Part shown: positions 24,304 to 35,502 of the stretch, in pieces
Layout of the letters: every line of letters starts with the position of its first letter
How positions within the stretch are numbered: position 1 is the stretch's first letter
Source of the DNA: Arcuatula senhousia
Taxonomy: Eukaryota > Mollusca > Bivalvia > Mytilida > Mytilidae
Assembly (NCBI GenBank): GCA_963971305.1
Contig: OZ020308.1
Span: 36,051,275-36,115,274 of the forward strand
Length of the DNA: 64,000 nt
Reading direction: 5' to 3'
Notes under the pieces: generated by a model
Told to the model about the DNA's origin: nothing
Database searches by the model: none
The model's input: the letters and a program-made list of their open reading frames with translations, nothing else
Translations under genes and position numbers: made by a program

Positions 24304-27300
24304 TTATTTATTTTGTATAAATTCCAAGTCATCATCATCATATTTAGGCTCCTCTAAATGTTCCCATAACTCCTCTTTCACTTCCTGTATGGAGGATTCT
24401 GGGAAAGTTATTATTGATGTATCATTGAAAATGTCTGTGTATTGAAAGTTCTCTGGAAAGTCTTCCTCCGAAACATGTGGAGATATCTAAAAGCTGATAA
24501 GAAAATATTAATAATAAACATATAACTGCTACTTAATGACTTAAAAAAAGGGTCAAAGACAGAAATGACCGGATTTTGTTGAACAGGAAGTAGATGAGCC
24601 ACATGCCTGAAATCGATTCCCACATTAAGGGACCCCACCCTGAAGCTGTATACCAAATATCAATTGGCTGTGATTAATAGTTGCTGAGAAAACTGTCACG
24701 TAAAGTTTTCTACTTTTGACCAATAATGTCAAAAATGAACTAAGTTGGTAAGCAGGAAGTAGATGAGCAACAGACCTAAAATCAAATCCTATGTTATGGG
24801 ATTTAATCCTGATGCTGTATACCAAATATCAAGTGGCTGTGATAAGTAGTTACTGAGAAAATTGTTACGAAAAATATTCCCCCGCCCGCACATCATTCAC
24901 CATTTTATAACCGTGAAATCCGGCCAAAAATCATGAACCATTAAAGCAATTTCAGTAGGACATTTGAAAATTCCAAAGGGTCCGATACAAAATTGGTCTA
25001 CACAGACAAAAACAACACTTAAAAATAAATAACATCGAACAACATCCAAACTGTGCAATATACAACGAAAACTGAAGTTAAAACAAATGTGGACATAAGG
25101 TGAACAAATAAAATTCTCTCAAAAGTTATGCAGAGGAAAGCAATACGAGCAGAGTTATGGAGATTCAGAAATGTGAGTCTTATACTTCATCTCTTTTGCA
25201 GAAATAAGAGGGGGGAGTAAAAATCATGAAAATTAATGGCATGTATACTTCAAATTACAAATTAAAAGATACATTGTACAAATACCAGCAACAATTTTCT
25301 AGCTTCTTTTTTGTATTTCTGAAAATATAAGGTAAACAAGTAAATCTGTGAGCTAATGCTCACTAGTGATACCCCCGCTCTCCGAACTAAGCCACGCATA
25401 CAAGTTTAAATACTCGGTAAACAGGAAGTAGTTGACCTAGTAATATAAAATCGCTATACACCATATGGAACTATAAAATAAAGCTGTATACAAAATATCA
25501 GACCCCTATCTCATGTAGTTGCTTTGGAAACTGTGACGGAAATTTTGCATTTATGTCCATTATGTGTAAAAACCTAAGTATTCGGTAAACAGGAAGTAGA
25601 CTACCTAGAAGCATAAAATCGGTATACACCATATGGTACTATAGGATAAAGCTGTATACAAAATATCAGACCTGTATCTCATGTAGTTGCTTGGGAAACT
25701 GTGACGGAAATTTTGCATTTATGTCCATTATGTGTAAAAACCTAAGTATTCGGTAAACAGGAAGTAGACTACCTAAAAGCATAAAATTGGTATACACCAT
25801 ATGGTACTATAGGATAAAGCTGTATACAAAATATCAGACCTGCATCTCATGTAGTTGCTTGGGAAACTGTGACGGAAATTTTGCATTTATGTCCATTATG
25901 TGTAAAAACCTTAGTATTCGGTAAACAGGAAGTAGACTACCTAGGATCATAAAATCGGTATACACCATATGGTACTATAGAATGAAGCTGTATACAAAAT
26001 ATCAGATCTCTATCTCATGTAGTTGCTTAGAAAACTGCGACGGAAGTTTTGTTACGGACGAACGGACGAACAGACGGACAAGGGTAAAACAGTATACCCC
26101 CCTCTTCTTCGAAGCGGGGGTATAAATATAGTTATATCAAATTTTACTCAAAAGAAAATTAAACATATAAGCCCTATATAGCAAAATCAAAAAGTTATAC
26201 TGCAAACAAACCAATTTTCGCCAGCAATTTATTTTCCCAGATTTTAGGAGGAACAGAAATACACAAAAATAAATCATCACAGATTAACTAATTTTCATAG
26301 TCACATTACTGTTTTATGAAGAATCACAAAATTGTCCTCTGACACAGAAATGCATAATATAGTAGTAACAAAAATAAATTGGTTTACAGTATGAAAACTA
26401 GAAAAAAAATAGGAAGCTCACAAAAAGAAACCGCCTGCTTCATTTTAAAACTATTTATGGTGAAAAATAAAGCCCAATTATCTCCCCTGAATGCTTTCAA
26501 TGACTTGTGATGAGAAATGAAAATTTATTTTATATATGACATACTTCCAGCCTGTAGCTTTTTATCAAAATCTATCAAATGACTAAGAAGACTTTGCACT
26601 TTCCAGATATGCAGATAGACTGACAGACCGACATATTTCTTTACGCAACCCCACCTTGGTTTGCAAGGAGTATGGCCAAATATATTAAAAACCAAACAAA
26701 GAACAAAGGCCTAGAGACACAAGGAACAATCTTAAAATGGAAATCAGAAAGTGGTCCACAAATTATTTATAAACATGTAGTTATCAATACAATTTACCAA
26801 AGAAAAACAAGATGGTCCTGGATTGAGCAAATGTTGTCCTGTTCAGTAAACATACCAAAACAAATTTCATGTCATTTTACTCTATCTACTCTTATCTACA
26901 TAAGAAATTATTAACATAACTCTGTGTTAATGTAACAGCTAGCTAGCTTATAGATTTACCTCTCCACAATATTATGAAAGCTGTTTCCAATGATTATACA
27001 TTTTGACAACTTCTCAGGTGCCCAGTTAGACCACAATAAGTTATTGTATAAACTTTTACCACAGTGAGGCATATAAAACAAAGTCTTGTCTGTGACTGAT
27101 CTTTTTCCTTCCTGGAATATACAAGAAGTTTAAAATAAAGGCTGTTCCATAATTTTATGCAAGGGGGGGGTCCGAGAAATATGGTGGGTGGTGGGTGTTT
27201 GAGAAAGATTTTGTTAAGAAACAATGATAAAAATTTATTATTATTAGATGGGTGGTGGGGTAGAGAAAAAAAAGCCTCCTGATCTCCCCCCCCACAAACA

Positions 27301-29455
27301 CACACATTCAATTCTGGAACAGCCCTTACCAATAGTATAAAAAGTTACATGTAAAAGAATACAATGTTATTTTGGCAATGGTGAAATTTTCAAAGAAAGT
27401 TGAAAATAAGTGTGATAAGTGGATGAAAAACATATCAATTCAGGAAAAAAGAACACCATTGTTTAAAAAATACATGAGTTTATGTCATATGGTTCATGAT
27501 GGTTATAATTTTATGCCCCACATACAAAAGAAAAGAGTCATAAAGTGTTTGGGTTTGTTTGTCTGCCAGCCTGTCTGTCCAAAAATCAGACTAATGTATT
27601 TTCATAGGAATAATAATAACATAAAATTAAATAGATTGATGCATTAAATCTGAAGCTAATCTGCAAATAGACTATTGCTACATACCATCATTACCATATT
27701 GTACTATAGGATAAAGCAATATGCAAATATCAGGCCTCTTGTAGCTGCTTAGACAACTGTGATGGAAATCTTGAATGTATGTCCACTATGTGTAACGTTT
27801 GTTCCTGATAAATGGGAAAGTATAAAATTATATATCCCCTTCTTCTTAAAAGCAGTGTGTATTCCTATTACCTCATTTATAATAATGACATTACATCCAA
27901 TATCTTTCAAGTAAATCTTTTCTGAGTCTGTCATCTTTGGATCATAGAAATGGCATCTATTGATAGGAACCTTTAACAATAAAAGAAGTTTTAAAACATT
28001 TCATTCAAATCATAAAAAACATTAATAGTATACATTCAGCTAAGTATCAACCCCCCAAATTTAATATCTATTGTTTAGAGCACATAATAACCTAAAAATA
28101 CACCTAATTTAAAGTACTTTTGTACATGGGGGTTCAATTTTCATGAATTTTGCCAAATTTGTCTGTTGTGGATTCCTTACAATAGTTACCAAGTTACCAA
28201 ATTTTGTGAGTAAATGATGAAAACTGGTACATTGTACCAAACAAACCATACTTTCACTGAACATGCTGAAAACATTTTCAATTAAGTATTACCATTATTT
28301 TAAATTATAAAAAAAAATCTAAATAAATTTTCTTCACAGTTATACACACATATATATATGTACCTTCAACAAGTCTTCCCTAAGTAACAAAAGTAAGGCA
28401 AGTTGATATCTGGCAATACAACACTCAGCAAAGTTACCAATACCGTAACAAACCACATCATCAATTTGTTTAGTTTCAACTAGACCTTAAAAACATTTCA
28501 CAAAAGAATAAAATCAAACATTGATAATTTTGATGAGAGTACCAAGTTTATATTTGAACTTGCACGAACAATTTTCTTTACATTTGACTATATTAAAAGA
28601 CCTTGAAACTTAAATGGTTTTTTTTTTATGTCAGAACATGATGAACAGTTACACAATTAGCAGGGAAAAATAAGTGTTTAAATGTTATGTTTATTGCCAA
28701 CATTTTAGCAAAATTATTTTTTGAAAGAAAATCTTATGATATAAAAGCATATATGCATAATCGCTATTTTTCATGTACTTTAAAAAGGGGGGTCCTAGAA
28801 ATATTTTGAATCTGATTTTCTAAAAAAATATTCTGAAGAAAGATTTCTGCTAAAATATAGTGCTTATATTAAATGATTTTTTGTTAATTGATTGTTCTGT
28901 TCTAGCAATGATTGAGTTAATGAACTTTATTGGTTCATAAGTAAAGACAAGAAAAATGTACTTGATAATGGTATTAAGTTTCTATTTTATACAATACTTT
29001 ACCTTTAATATCTTGAAAGAAGTCTGATATCTTTAGTATGCACCTAAAGAAATATAAGAAGACATTGGATTTTGATGAGTTATATAATAAAATTTAAATA
29101 ATGTCTAAGAGTAAGAAGGAAAAAGTTTGGTACTTTAATAATCTGTTAATATGAGAAAGAACCCTGTTTAGTTACAATTATAACTAGTTCTTTCTTAAGA
29201 TAATCTTACTTTGATTGAAAATGGTTAACATTGAGTTACAAGAAAATTTTCAAGCACATACAACTGAAAATGAAAAATATCAAATCATAAAAATTATATA
29301 TATTTGGATATTTACATAGATTCTTTTAACTTTTTCTTGATTTCAATAGGATCTATAGTATTGTTTTGTATATTATCATCTGTAATATTGTGTGATTTCT
29401 TATTCCTTTTGCCTCTTTTACTTTTCACCATAACAAATTCTGAGTCTTCAGACAT
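24304..29455 (-). CDS. SRRD: SRR1-like domain protein (7 exons, one a 46-nt micro-exon)
   Basis: Member of the SRR1 family, first known from plant circadian/phytochrome signalling; its molecular role in animals is poorly defined. Exons on the minus strand: 29455-29316, 29043-29003, 28485-28364, 27970-27872, 27111-26960, 25318-25273, 24486-24304, giving 260 residues. Recognition rests on VVCYGIGNF (about residues 71-79), [46 protein letters not shown] and [10 protein letters not shown] near the C-terminus, all in family order. The N-terminus is lysine-rich ([11 protein letters not shown]) and the C-terminus acidic (YDDDDLEF). Exons 5 and 7 do not join in frame (phases 2 and 0); the 46-nt exon repairs the phase and adds 15-16 residues, the number expected from the human protein. 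That exon is the least certain part. An AATAAA overlaps the stop codon. The gene converges on GUSB, with 2.4 kb between stop codons. Confidence 0.87.
24560..24900. repeat. two 169-bp tandem units in the SRRD 3' region
   Basis: acaggaagtagatgagc at about 24583 and 24752, each followed by ctgtataccaaatatcaa and ttggctgtga/agtggctgtg. A single unit of the same family lies at 47920-48060. It shares the aggaagtag word with the arrays at 25355 and 43343. Confidence 0.6.
25273..25318 (-). other. SRRD: putative 46-nt micro-exon of SRRD
   Basis: On the minus strand the segment follows a ttttcag acceptor and ends before gtatct. It starts in phase 2 and ends in phase 0, as needed to join exon 5 (ends 26960) to the last exon (starts 24486). 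Its translation ([10 protein letters not shown] at the end) aligns without gaps with the human stretch of the same length, matching at R, L, Y and I-like positions only. Sequence support is therefore mainly phase, length and splice sites. Confidence 0.5.
25355..26115. mobile_element. 168-bp tandem-array element with inverted ends and ACGG-type tail
   Basis: cggtaaacagg recurs at 25415, 25583, 25751 and 25919, an exact 168-bp period. Left end gtgatacccccgctctccgaa; right end cttcttcgaagcgggggtat, so tacccccgct is mirrored. acggacgaacggacgaacag and gacggacaagggtaaaacag precede the right end. Located in SRRD intron 6. Confidence 0.8.
26200..26395. mobile_element. second copy of the TACTGTAAAC MITE
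   Basis: atactgcaaacaaaccaatt at the left and aaattggtttacagtat at the right. The interior matches 12610-12830. Located in SRRD intron 5. Confidence 0.55.
27140..27324. mobile_element. 185-bp MITE next to SRRD exon 5
   Basis: ggctgttcca at the left and tggaacagcc at the right are perfect 10-bp inverted ends. The interior has poly-G/poly-C runs. Its edge is 29 bp upstream of the SRRD exon 5 start. Confidence 0.6.
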
Positions 29456-29805
29456 TTTTTAAAAATATTTTTTGGTATTCGACACGACCAAAAGTAATTT
29501 TAAATCTATGTCGGGACAAAATATGAAACCGTTCCGGAATATCCCATGAAAAATCTTAAAATTCTTCCCCTCAAAAAGATAAACTTGAAAACCCTTAAGG
29601 GGAGTTTGGTTTGCTCGATTTCAATTTAAAGGGATCCCAACAGAATATCAGAATTATTCTATATACATGTAGCAGAAATCCTTTTTATTTTTTTTCTTAA
29701 CCTCTGCATGCTAACAAAATATTTTTTTCCATCAAAATCGAGTTAAACCCAACATATTTTAAAGGAAAAATATCCTTCAAGTTAAATCATATGTCGGTCA
29801 CTTAC

Positions 29806-29953
29806 CACTCATGTCCATAAATAATGTGTGAATTCGCGCATTTAGGTAAAATTTCATTTGTCGCAAAATGCAGTCTGAAGCTGCAATATTGCCCCTAGTT
29901 GATTCCAAAGCATGCCTCGCTGGTTTTCTTAATCTCTGTGATATTGACATCAT
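29806..29953 (-). other. possible orphan first coding exon upstream of SRRD
   Basis: On the minus strand an ATG-ATG pair at 29953 opens 49 codons beginning MMSISQRLRKPARHALE. They end at a full consensus donor, gtaagtg, at 29805. An in-frame TAA lies just before the ATG. The peptide is basic and amphipathic and could be an organelle-targeting N-terminus. It cannot join the SRRD first exon in frame, because that ATG has an in-frame stop just upstream. I do not recognise the protein. It may be a small unannotated gene or an alternative 5' exon. Confidence 0.35.
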
Positions 29954-31461
29954 GTTTCCTTGTCTCAAAAGTATAGAGGAAATTTAACTGCGACTGCAGC
30001 ATTCGAAGCGCATGTGTCATTGAGGCTGCAAAGGTATCATTGAGTATTTCACTAGCGGCTCCTAGATTTGTCTCATAGACTTTACCGCAAAATTATCATG
30101 TACATGCAGTTACAATACGTTATCACTATATTTTGACAGAGATCGACTTTAAGTCTTATCTCAGACTCTGCTGGATCTATCATTGTCATGATTGTGTTGG
30201 AATTATATCATCTACAGTGTTAGAAATATATCACCTCAGCTACAATATTGTCTTTAGATCATCATATTTAGTACCGCTTCATAACGTTTCCACTATACTG
30301 TCTCCGAGACTTACTTCTCAGTCTACAGATATCATTGCGTGATTGTCATTACGTTACTTGTCTTCTAAACCTTGTCCAATTAGCTTCTGCAACCTGACTG
30401 TCAGCAAAGGATTATCTGTAGATTTTTATGCCCCATCTACGAAAGTAGAGGAGCATATATATAGTGTTCAGGTCCGTTCGTCCGTCCGTCCCAAATCCCC
30501 ATTTTTCCAAATTCCCACTTACTGACAAATATCACATCAATCATATTGGTATAGTAGGAAGAAGAAGAAGAAGAAGAAGATGATACTTTATTAGCCATGA
30601 AAATGGGCCCTTTAGGGGGCATAGTTGACAATTGAATAGCATTAATATGATATACAAGCATTTATATTTAAACACAGTGCAAAAAGTATATATTATATAA
30701 AACATACACAGTGATTGCATAAATAACAATTATACTTGGTTAAATCATAAGATGCATATATTACTTGATCTAGTGATGCTTACTTAGCACAATGCATGTT
30801 TCGGATGCTGGATGTGACCTATTTTTTCCGCATGAATGACCACCCACAGAAGAATGGTTATAGTCTATTATTCCCAATTACTGAAACGTGCCACACCAAC
30901 CATATTGGTATGGTATGTATACCTAGTGATGCTTAGCACAATGCATGCTTCGGATGCTGGTTATGACATTTATTTTCCGCATGAATGACCACTTATAGAA
31001 GAATGGTTAAAGTCCATTCTTTCTATTGACAAGTGCCATAGCAACCATATTGAATAATATGGTAGGTGCACCTAGTGATGCTTAGCACAATGCATGCTTC
31101 GGATACTGGATGTTACCTATGTTTTCCACATTGGTTAAAGTCAATTCCCACTTACTGACATGTGCCACATCAACTATATTGGTATGGTAGGTGCACCTAG
31201 TGCCCTAGTGATGCTAAGCACAATGCATGCTTCGGATGCTGGCTGAGACCTATATTTTCCGCATTAACGACCACTTATAGAAGAATGCTTCTGACTGACA
31301 AGTGCCTTAGCAACCATATTGATGCTTTACAGTAATTGCCGAAAAAAATAAATGTTGTGAGATGGGGCATTATGTCTGTTTGACATATTCTTGTTTTGTG
31401 TGTTTTGATACTTATTACTTTTTTGTCATGTATCGTCCTCATTACTAAATTGCAAGCTTAT
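29954..31461. other. intergenic interval between SRRD and the next element
   Basis: Apart from the array element at 30427-31392 I see no gene here. A run of (GAA)n at about 30558-30580 followed by actttattagccatgaaaat may mark the 3' tail of a degraded LINE on the minus strand. Confidence 0.4.
30427..31392. mobile_element. tandem-array element, ctagtgatgcttagcac units
   Basis: Left end tatgccccatctacgaaagt, catatatatagtgttcagg and cgttcgtccgtccgtccc; right end gatggggcattatgtctg and tttgacatattcttgt. Units of about 130-153 bp start at 30770, 30923, 31072 and about 31205. Short remnants of the same ends are at 16158 and 21526. Confidence 0.65.
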
Positions 31462-32890
31462 GGCCCTGTCACACTATATATAACGTTTTAGCCAACGTGT
31501 GCCAAACGTTCGAATAATTTTCTAAAACGTTGGAACACGTTGGTAGTCGCTGTAAAACGTTTCAAAAAATATCTCGGTGAACGACCACAAAGCGTCAGAC
31601 TAACTACCTGCAACGCACGACAAACTTATTCAAAACTTATCTATAGCGTTTGTCTGGCGTACTTGACGTTTGCCTAGCGCATGTGTGACGACTGCAGAAC
31701 GTATTCATAGCGTTAGTCTAACTTATTATTTTTTTTCTCGGTGGGGAGACCTAGGATTTCTGTTCTTTTCTTTAGTATTATTTCCAGTAGCCCAAATAGA
31801 TCTGTATTGCTGGATTAATTAATAATTATAGATACATCATGTGAATTTTGTTTCGTTATAAAAATATTGGTTTTCAGCGTTCCGGTAACATGAATGTATA
31901 ATTATTCTAAAGCCGTTTTTTAACCTTGCACTCTAAAAGAATAAAATATAGTGTAGATTTTATATTTTGATATGTCAAAAATATACAGAGAGTAATGCAT
32001 GCGCTTGTTAACAAACTCTCAAAATCTCAAATGAGTAAATACATGTAAGAAATACCGGTATGTAGAGTTTGCCTAGCATCCCTTTTATAGCACTTGACTA
32101 ATGATGTCCTTAATAGAGAAAAACGCGTGTGCTTATTGAATATTAAAAATACACGTTATTTCAAATGAGTATCAAAGTTAGACTGTCGTTACTCGTTGTA
32201 TTTGAGTATTGTTCTACCAAAGACATGTCCACCGAAAACACGACAGGTGTATTACAATTTGCAAGAATTACTTTCAATTCCAGACCATCTAAGTTGTCTT
32301 TGTTATATTCAAGATCTTTTTGGCTTTGTTCATTGTTTTTTTTTGTAAAAAGATTTTTTTCAGGTTTGAATTAGTATTTGAAGCTTTTGAAATTGACTTT
32401 CCCCTTGTAATTCAATCTAACTTATAACATTCTTGGGCTGATACGCTACTCGTTCGTTACAATGACGCTCTGTGCGCTCTGTACACGTTTTAGACACGTT
32501 GAATAGGTTTCTCGGTCGTTAGACTGACGCTAGACGTGCGCTGTATATCGCTAGACGTGTTCGTTTCCATTTAGCTTAGCGTTCGTCAAACGCATTTCAA
32601 CGTGCGGACAACGACCACATAGCGTACATCAGCGTGTGTATAACGTCCTTCTAACTTATGCCTAGCGTTCGAATAATTTATTTCTAAAACGTTGGCGAAC
32701 GTCGGAAATTTTAAGCATGTTGAAAAATTTGCGACGCACTCGGCGTTCACCAACGCACGCTGACGTTCGCGAACGTGTTTGTAGCATGTTCATAACGTGT
32801 ACAAAACTTACGCAACGCACACCAGGGTGTTGAAAATATATTCTAAAACGTCGGCACACGTTGGCTAAAACGTTATAGTGTGACAGGGCC
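31462..32890. mobile_element. 1.43-kb TIR element built from ACGTT/GCGTT words
   Basis: Left end ggccctgtcacactata then taacgttttagccaacgtgt; right end ggctaaaacgttatagtgtg then acagggcc. The right flank is TTAA and the left flank CTTA, so a TTAA duplication is possible. About 280 bp inside the left end and 450 bp inside the right end are crowded with aacgtt, gcgttcg and acgcta words and are CpG-rich. No transposase is seen in the AT-rich middle. Confidence 0.7.
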
Positions 32891-33034
32891 ATTAAATAAT
32901 TGTCTGCATTATTTAAACGGGATATAAGTTCAAAGCTGTAAATCTGATGACAGTCTAAAAAAATAACGTTGTATGATTTTTAACAAAGTATAGAGGACAA
33001 TATATAGGAGAAAATGATAGACAACAGTTATGAT

Positions 33035-33215
33035 TAAGCTGTTGTCTTCATTTTTCTCCTTATATTGTCTTTTTCATTTTTCGTTTTTTTTTTAAATCAT
33101 TCACAGGCAAATTGTGTTGGACTGTCATGATCGCAGTTGTCCACATCTTTCTCCTCATATTAAATTTTCTTTTTCGTTTTTTTTTTAATCAATCACAGGC
33201 AAATTGTTTTGGACT
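33035..33215. repeat. imperfect tandem duplication
   Basis: tctcct(t/c)atatt...ctttttcg, tttttttttaa, tcacaggcaaattgt and ttggactgtca occur twice, at about 33055-33128 and 33150-33219. Confidence 0.5.
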
Positions 33216-33223
33216 GTCACAAG

Positions 33224-35270
33224 AGGTCCATAGAAATACCCAAGAATACCCAAAAATACCCAAGAATACCCCAAAATACCCAAGAATATCTTAAATAAAG
33301 TAGAAAATGTGCAAAGGAAATTAAATAATGAATTATTTATCGATAAAAACATGTTTTAGATTAATATGCACTATTTTTCAATGCCGTATGCCACATTTTG
33401 GGGTATTCTTGGGTATTTCTATGATCCAATCTTGTGTGATTATTCTGGTGTGAAAACGAAAACTCTTGCTTGTTTTTACTTATGTATAATTTATAAAATT
33501 GTATATTAGGAATATATTACACGAGGTAAATCCTCTATACGGACTATAACACACAAAAAAGAGATTTTTCTAACAGATTCAATCTGCACAACAAAAATGT
33601 ATTTTGTAACACATAATCGGTATTTATTATATGTGTATCCCGGACACGGGCCATACATTTTAGCGCAAATATTTCAAAATGCTTGAAAATCTCTATTTCT
33701 GAATGTTCTATTTTTTTTTTATTTAAAACTAAAATGTTTTTTAATGTTTATGCTCATATTAGACCATTTCGAACCCCCCCCCACGACCACGTTAAGGCCA
33801 GGAGCGTATGGGGTGGCATAAATTTATGGGGCTTTTAAATATTATAAAAAGGATTTAAATGAACTTTAAATTTATTTAACAGAAAGGGACTTGGGGACCA
33901 TTTTAAAACTACATAGACACCCTGCACAATTAAGGCTCGGGCGTGCCTATGAAAGTCCGGGATAACAATTATTTACATTTTATGTTAAGAAAAATTAAAA
34001 CTATCTAGACACCCTGCACGAGGCTCGGGCGTGCCTATGATATTAAATTTCAATCTTCCTTCATTATTCGACAATCTATTGCTGATATTCTACATTTTAT
34101 TATTTTTTGCACCATTGACCAACATTTAGATGTTAATAAAGGTAATGGCAAAACTGCGGATCTGGTATAATTAATCCTAAATCTAAGAAGAAAAGCAAGG
34201 TAAATGCATGCCGGAGAAATTGAAAGATGTAATGGTGTACCAACGTCGTAAGCCGAAAAAGGACAAGCTAATCTCGAAAGACAAGAAATCACCACAAAAT
34301 CCATATTACAATTTAAGATCGCAATGGTCCTGACTTAATCGGTACAGTCATTTGAAACCAAATGGAAGGTTCAACCAGGTTCAACCATCAAACCTCACTC
34401 TTTCATTGAAAACCCGTCTAGTTGTATCAACAAAAATCAGTTTAGCTGAACGAGATATAGAATATCTGTTTTTATAGCAATAAAACTTTCAAAAACAATT
34501 TTTACGTTTTTATTTTCATTTCATCTCAAAAACAGTTGTTTTGGTAAGGGAGCGACCATTTGATTTTTTTTAATTAATAAAAAGGCAGGACGGTGTTTTT
34601 GGCTGAAAAAATTATAGCAGCTTTTAAAAAAAATTGCGCGCCCTGGCCCGCAAAAAAAAAAAAAATACAGCCTCGGCTTTTTTCCGAAAATAAAAAAAGC
34701 AGGACGAAGAAAATCACCATAGCCCCCTATAAAAATCAAATGGTTGATCCCTAACCTTTTTCACAAATAACAAAAAAAATTAAAAATTGACAAATTACAA
34801 AACTTAAATATTTGACAAGTAACAAAAAAATAATGTTATGCTATTTTATATTATTTGTAACTTTTGATTAAGAATTTTAAAAAAACTTATAAAAATATAT
34901 ATATTTTTTAAAAAATGTGATATTATTTTTTTAAGGCTTTGCTTATTTATAAAGAATCGCCACTACGTGCAATACGAAATAATATGCCTTAAAGTTTTAG
35001 TAGGTAATTGGTACGGACGGCACACGCTAGGCGGGGTAATCGAGACATCAAAGGATGGCCGGTTTTTGGGCGTGTCCCCGCGTCAATCAATGTATAGTTC
35101 ATTAAAAGTGTCTTCCCTTCTGTAATAAAAGCATATAATCATTAGTACTTATTACATTTTTTACACATTAATGTAAAATTGAAGTATATAGAGGTGTTTT
35201 GGGGGTATTTTGGGGTATTCTTGGGTGTTCTTGGGTATTTTTGGGTATTCTTGGGTATTTCTATGGTCCG
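33224..35270. mobile_element. 2.05-kb TIR element with 8-bp duplication GTCACAAG
   Basis: Left end aggtccatagaaatacccaa then repeated gaataccca(aaa); right end ttgggtatttctatggtccg preceded by repeats of the same word in reverse complement. GTCACAAG flanks both sides (33216-33223 and 35271-35278). An internal copy of the end lies near 33400-33440. No transposase is readable; 34311-34400 resembles the tail of the Penelope-like copies. It ends about 230 bp before the C1q gene's first detected coding sequence. Confidence 0.8.
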
Positions 35271-35502
35271 GTCACAAGATTTACAGTTTTTAACGATAGG
35301 TGTTATTACCCCGTTTTTTATTGTTGATACAGAGATGCATTTTGGCCAAAATCTGGTAACAATTTAAATAGAAAAAATAACATAATCATTTAAATTGTGG
35401 CGTTTAAAGTGGTTCAAAGAGAGAAATGAGATCTAGATAAAGAAATCTTAAACAATCTTATCAACTTGGGAACTGTGTATGTCAAATATAAGCTTAGATT
35501 TT

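Noticed and set aside
30437..30729. Serine-rich minus-strand open frames
   Set aside because: Produced by the (GAA)n microsatellite and array-element end.
32165..32374. Possible transposase frame inside the ACGTT-rich TIR element
   Set aside because: Only 69 codons, low complexity, with no catalytic motif or domain visible.
33088..33294. Hydrophobic open frame as signal peptide exon of the C1q gene
   Set aside because: It spans a tandem duplication and the TIR element end, with no donor in a matching phase.
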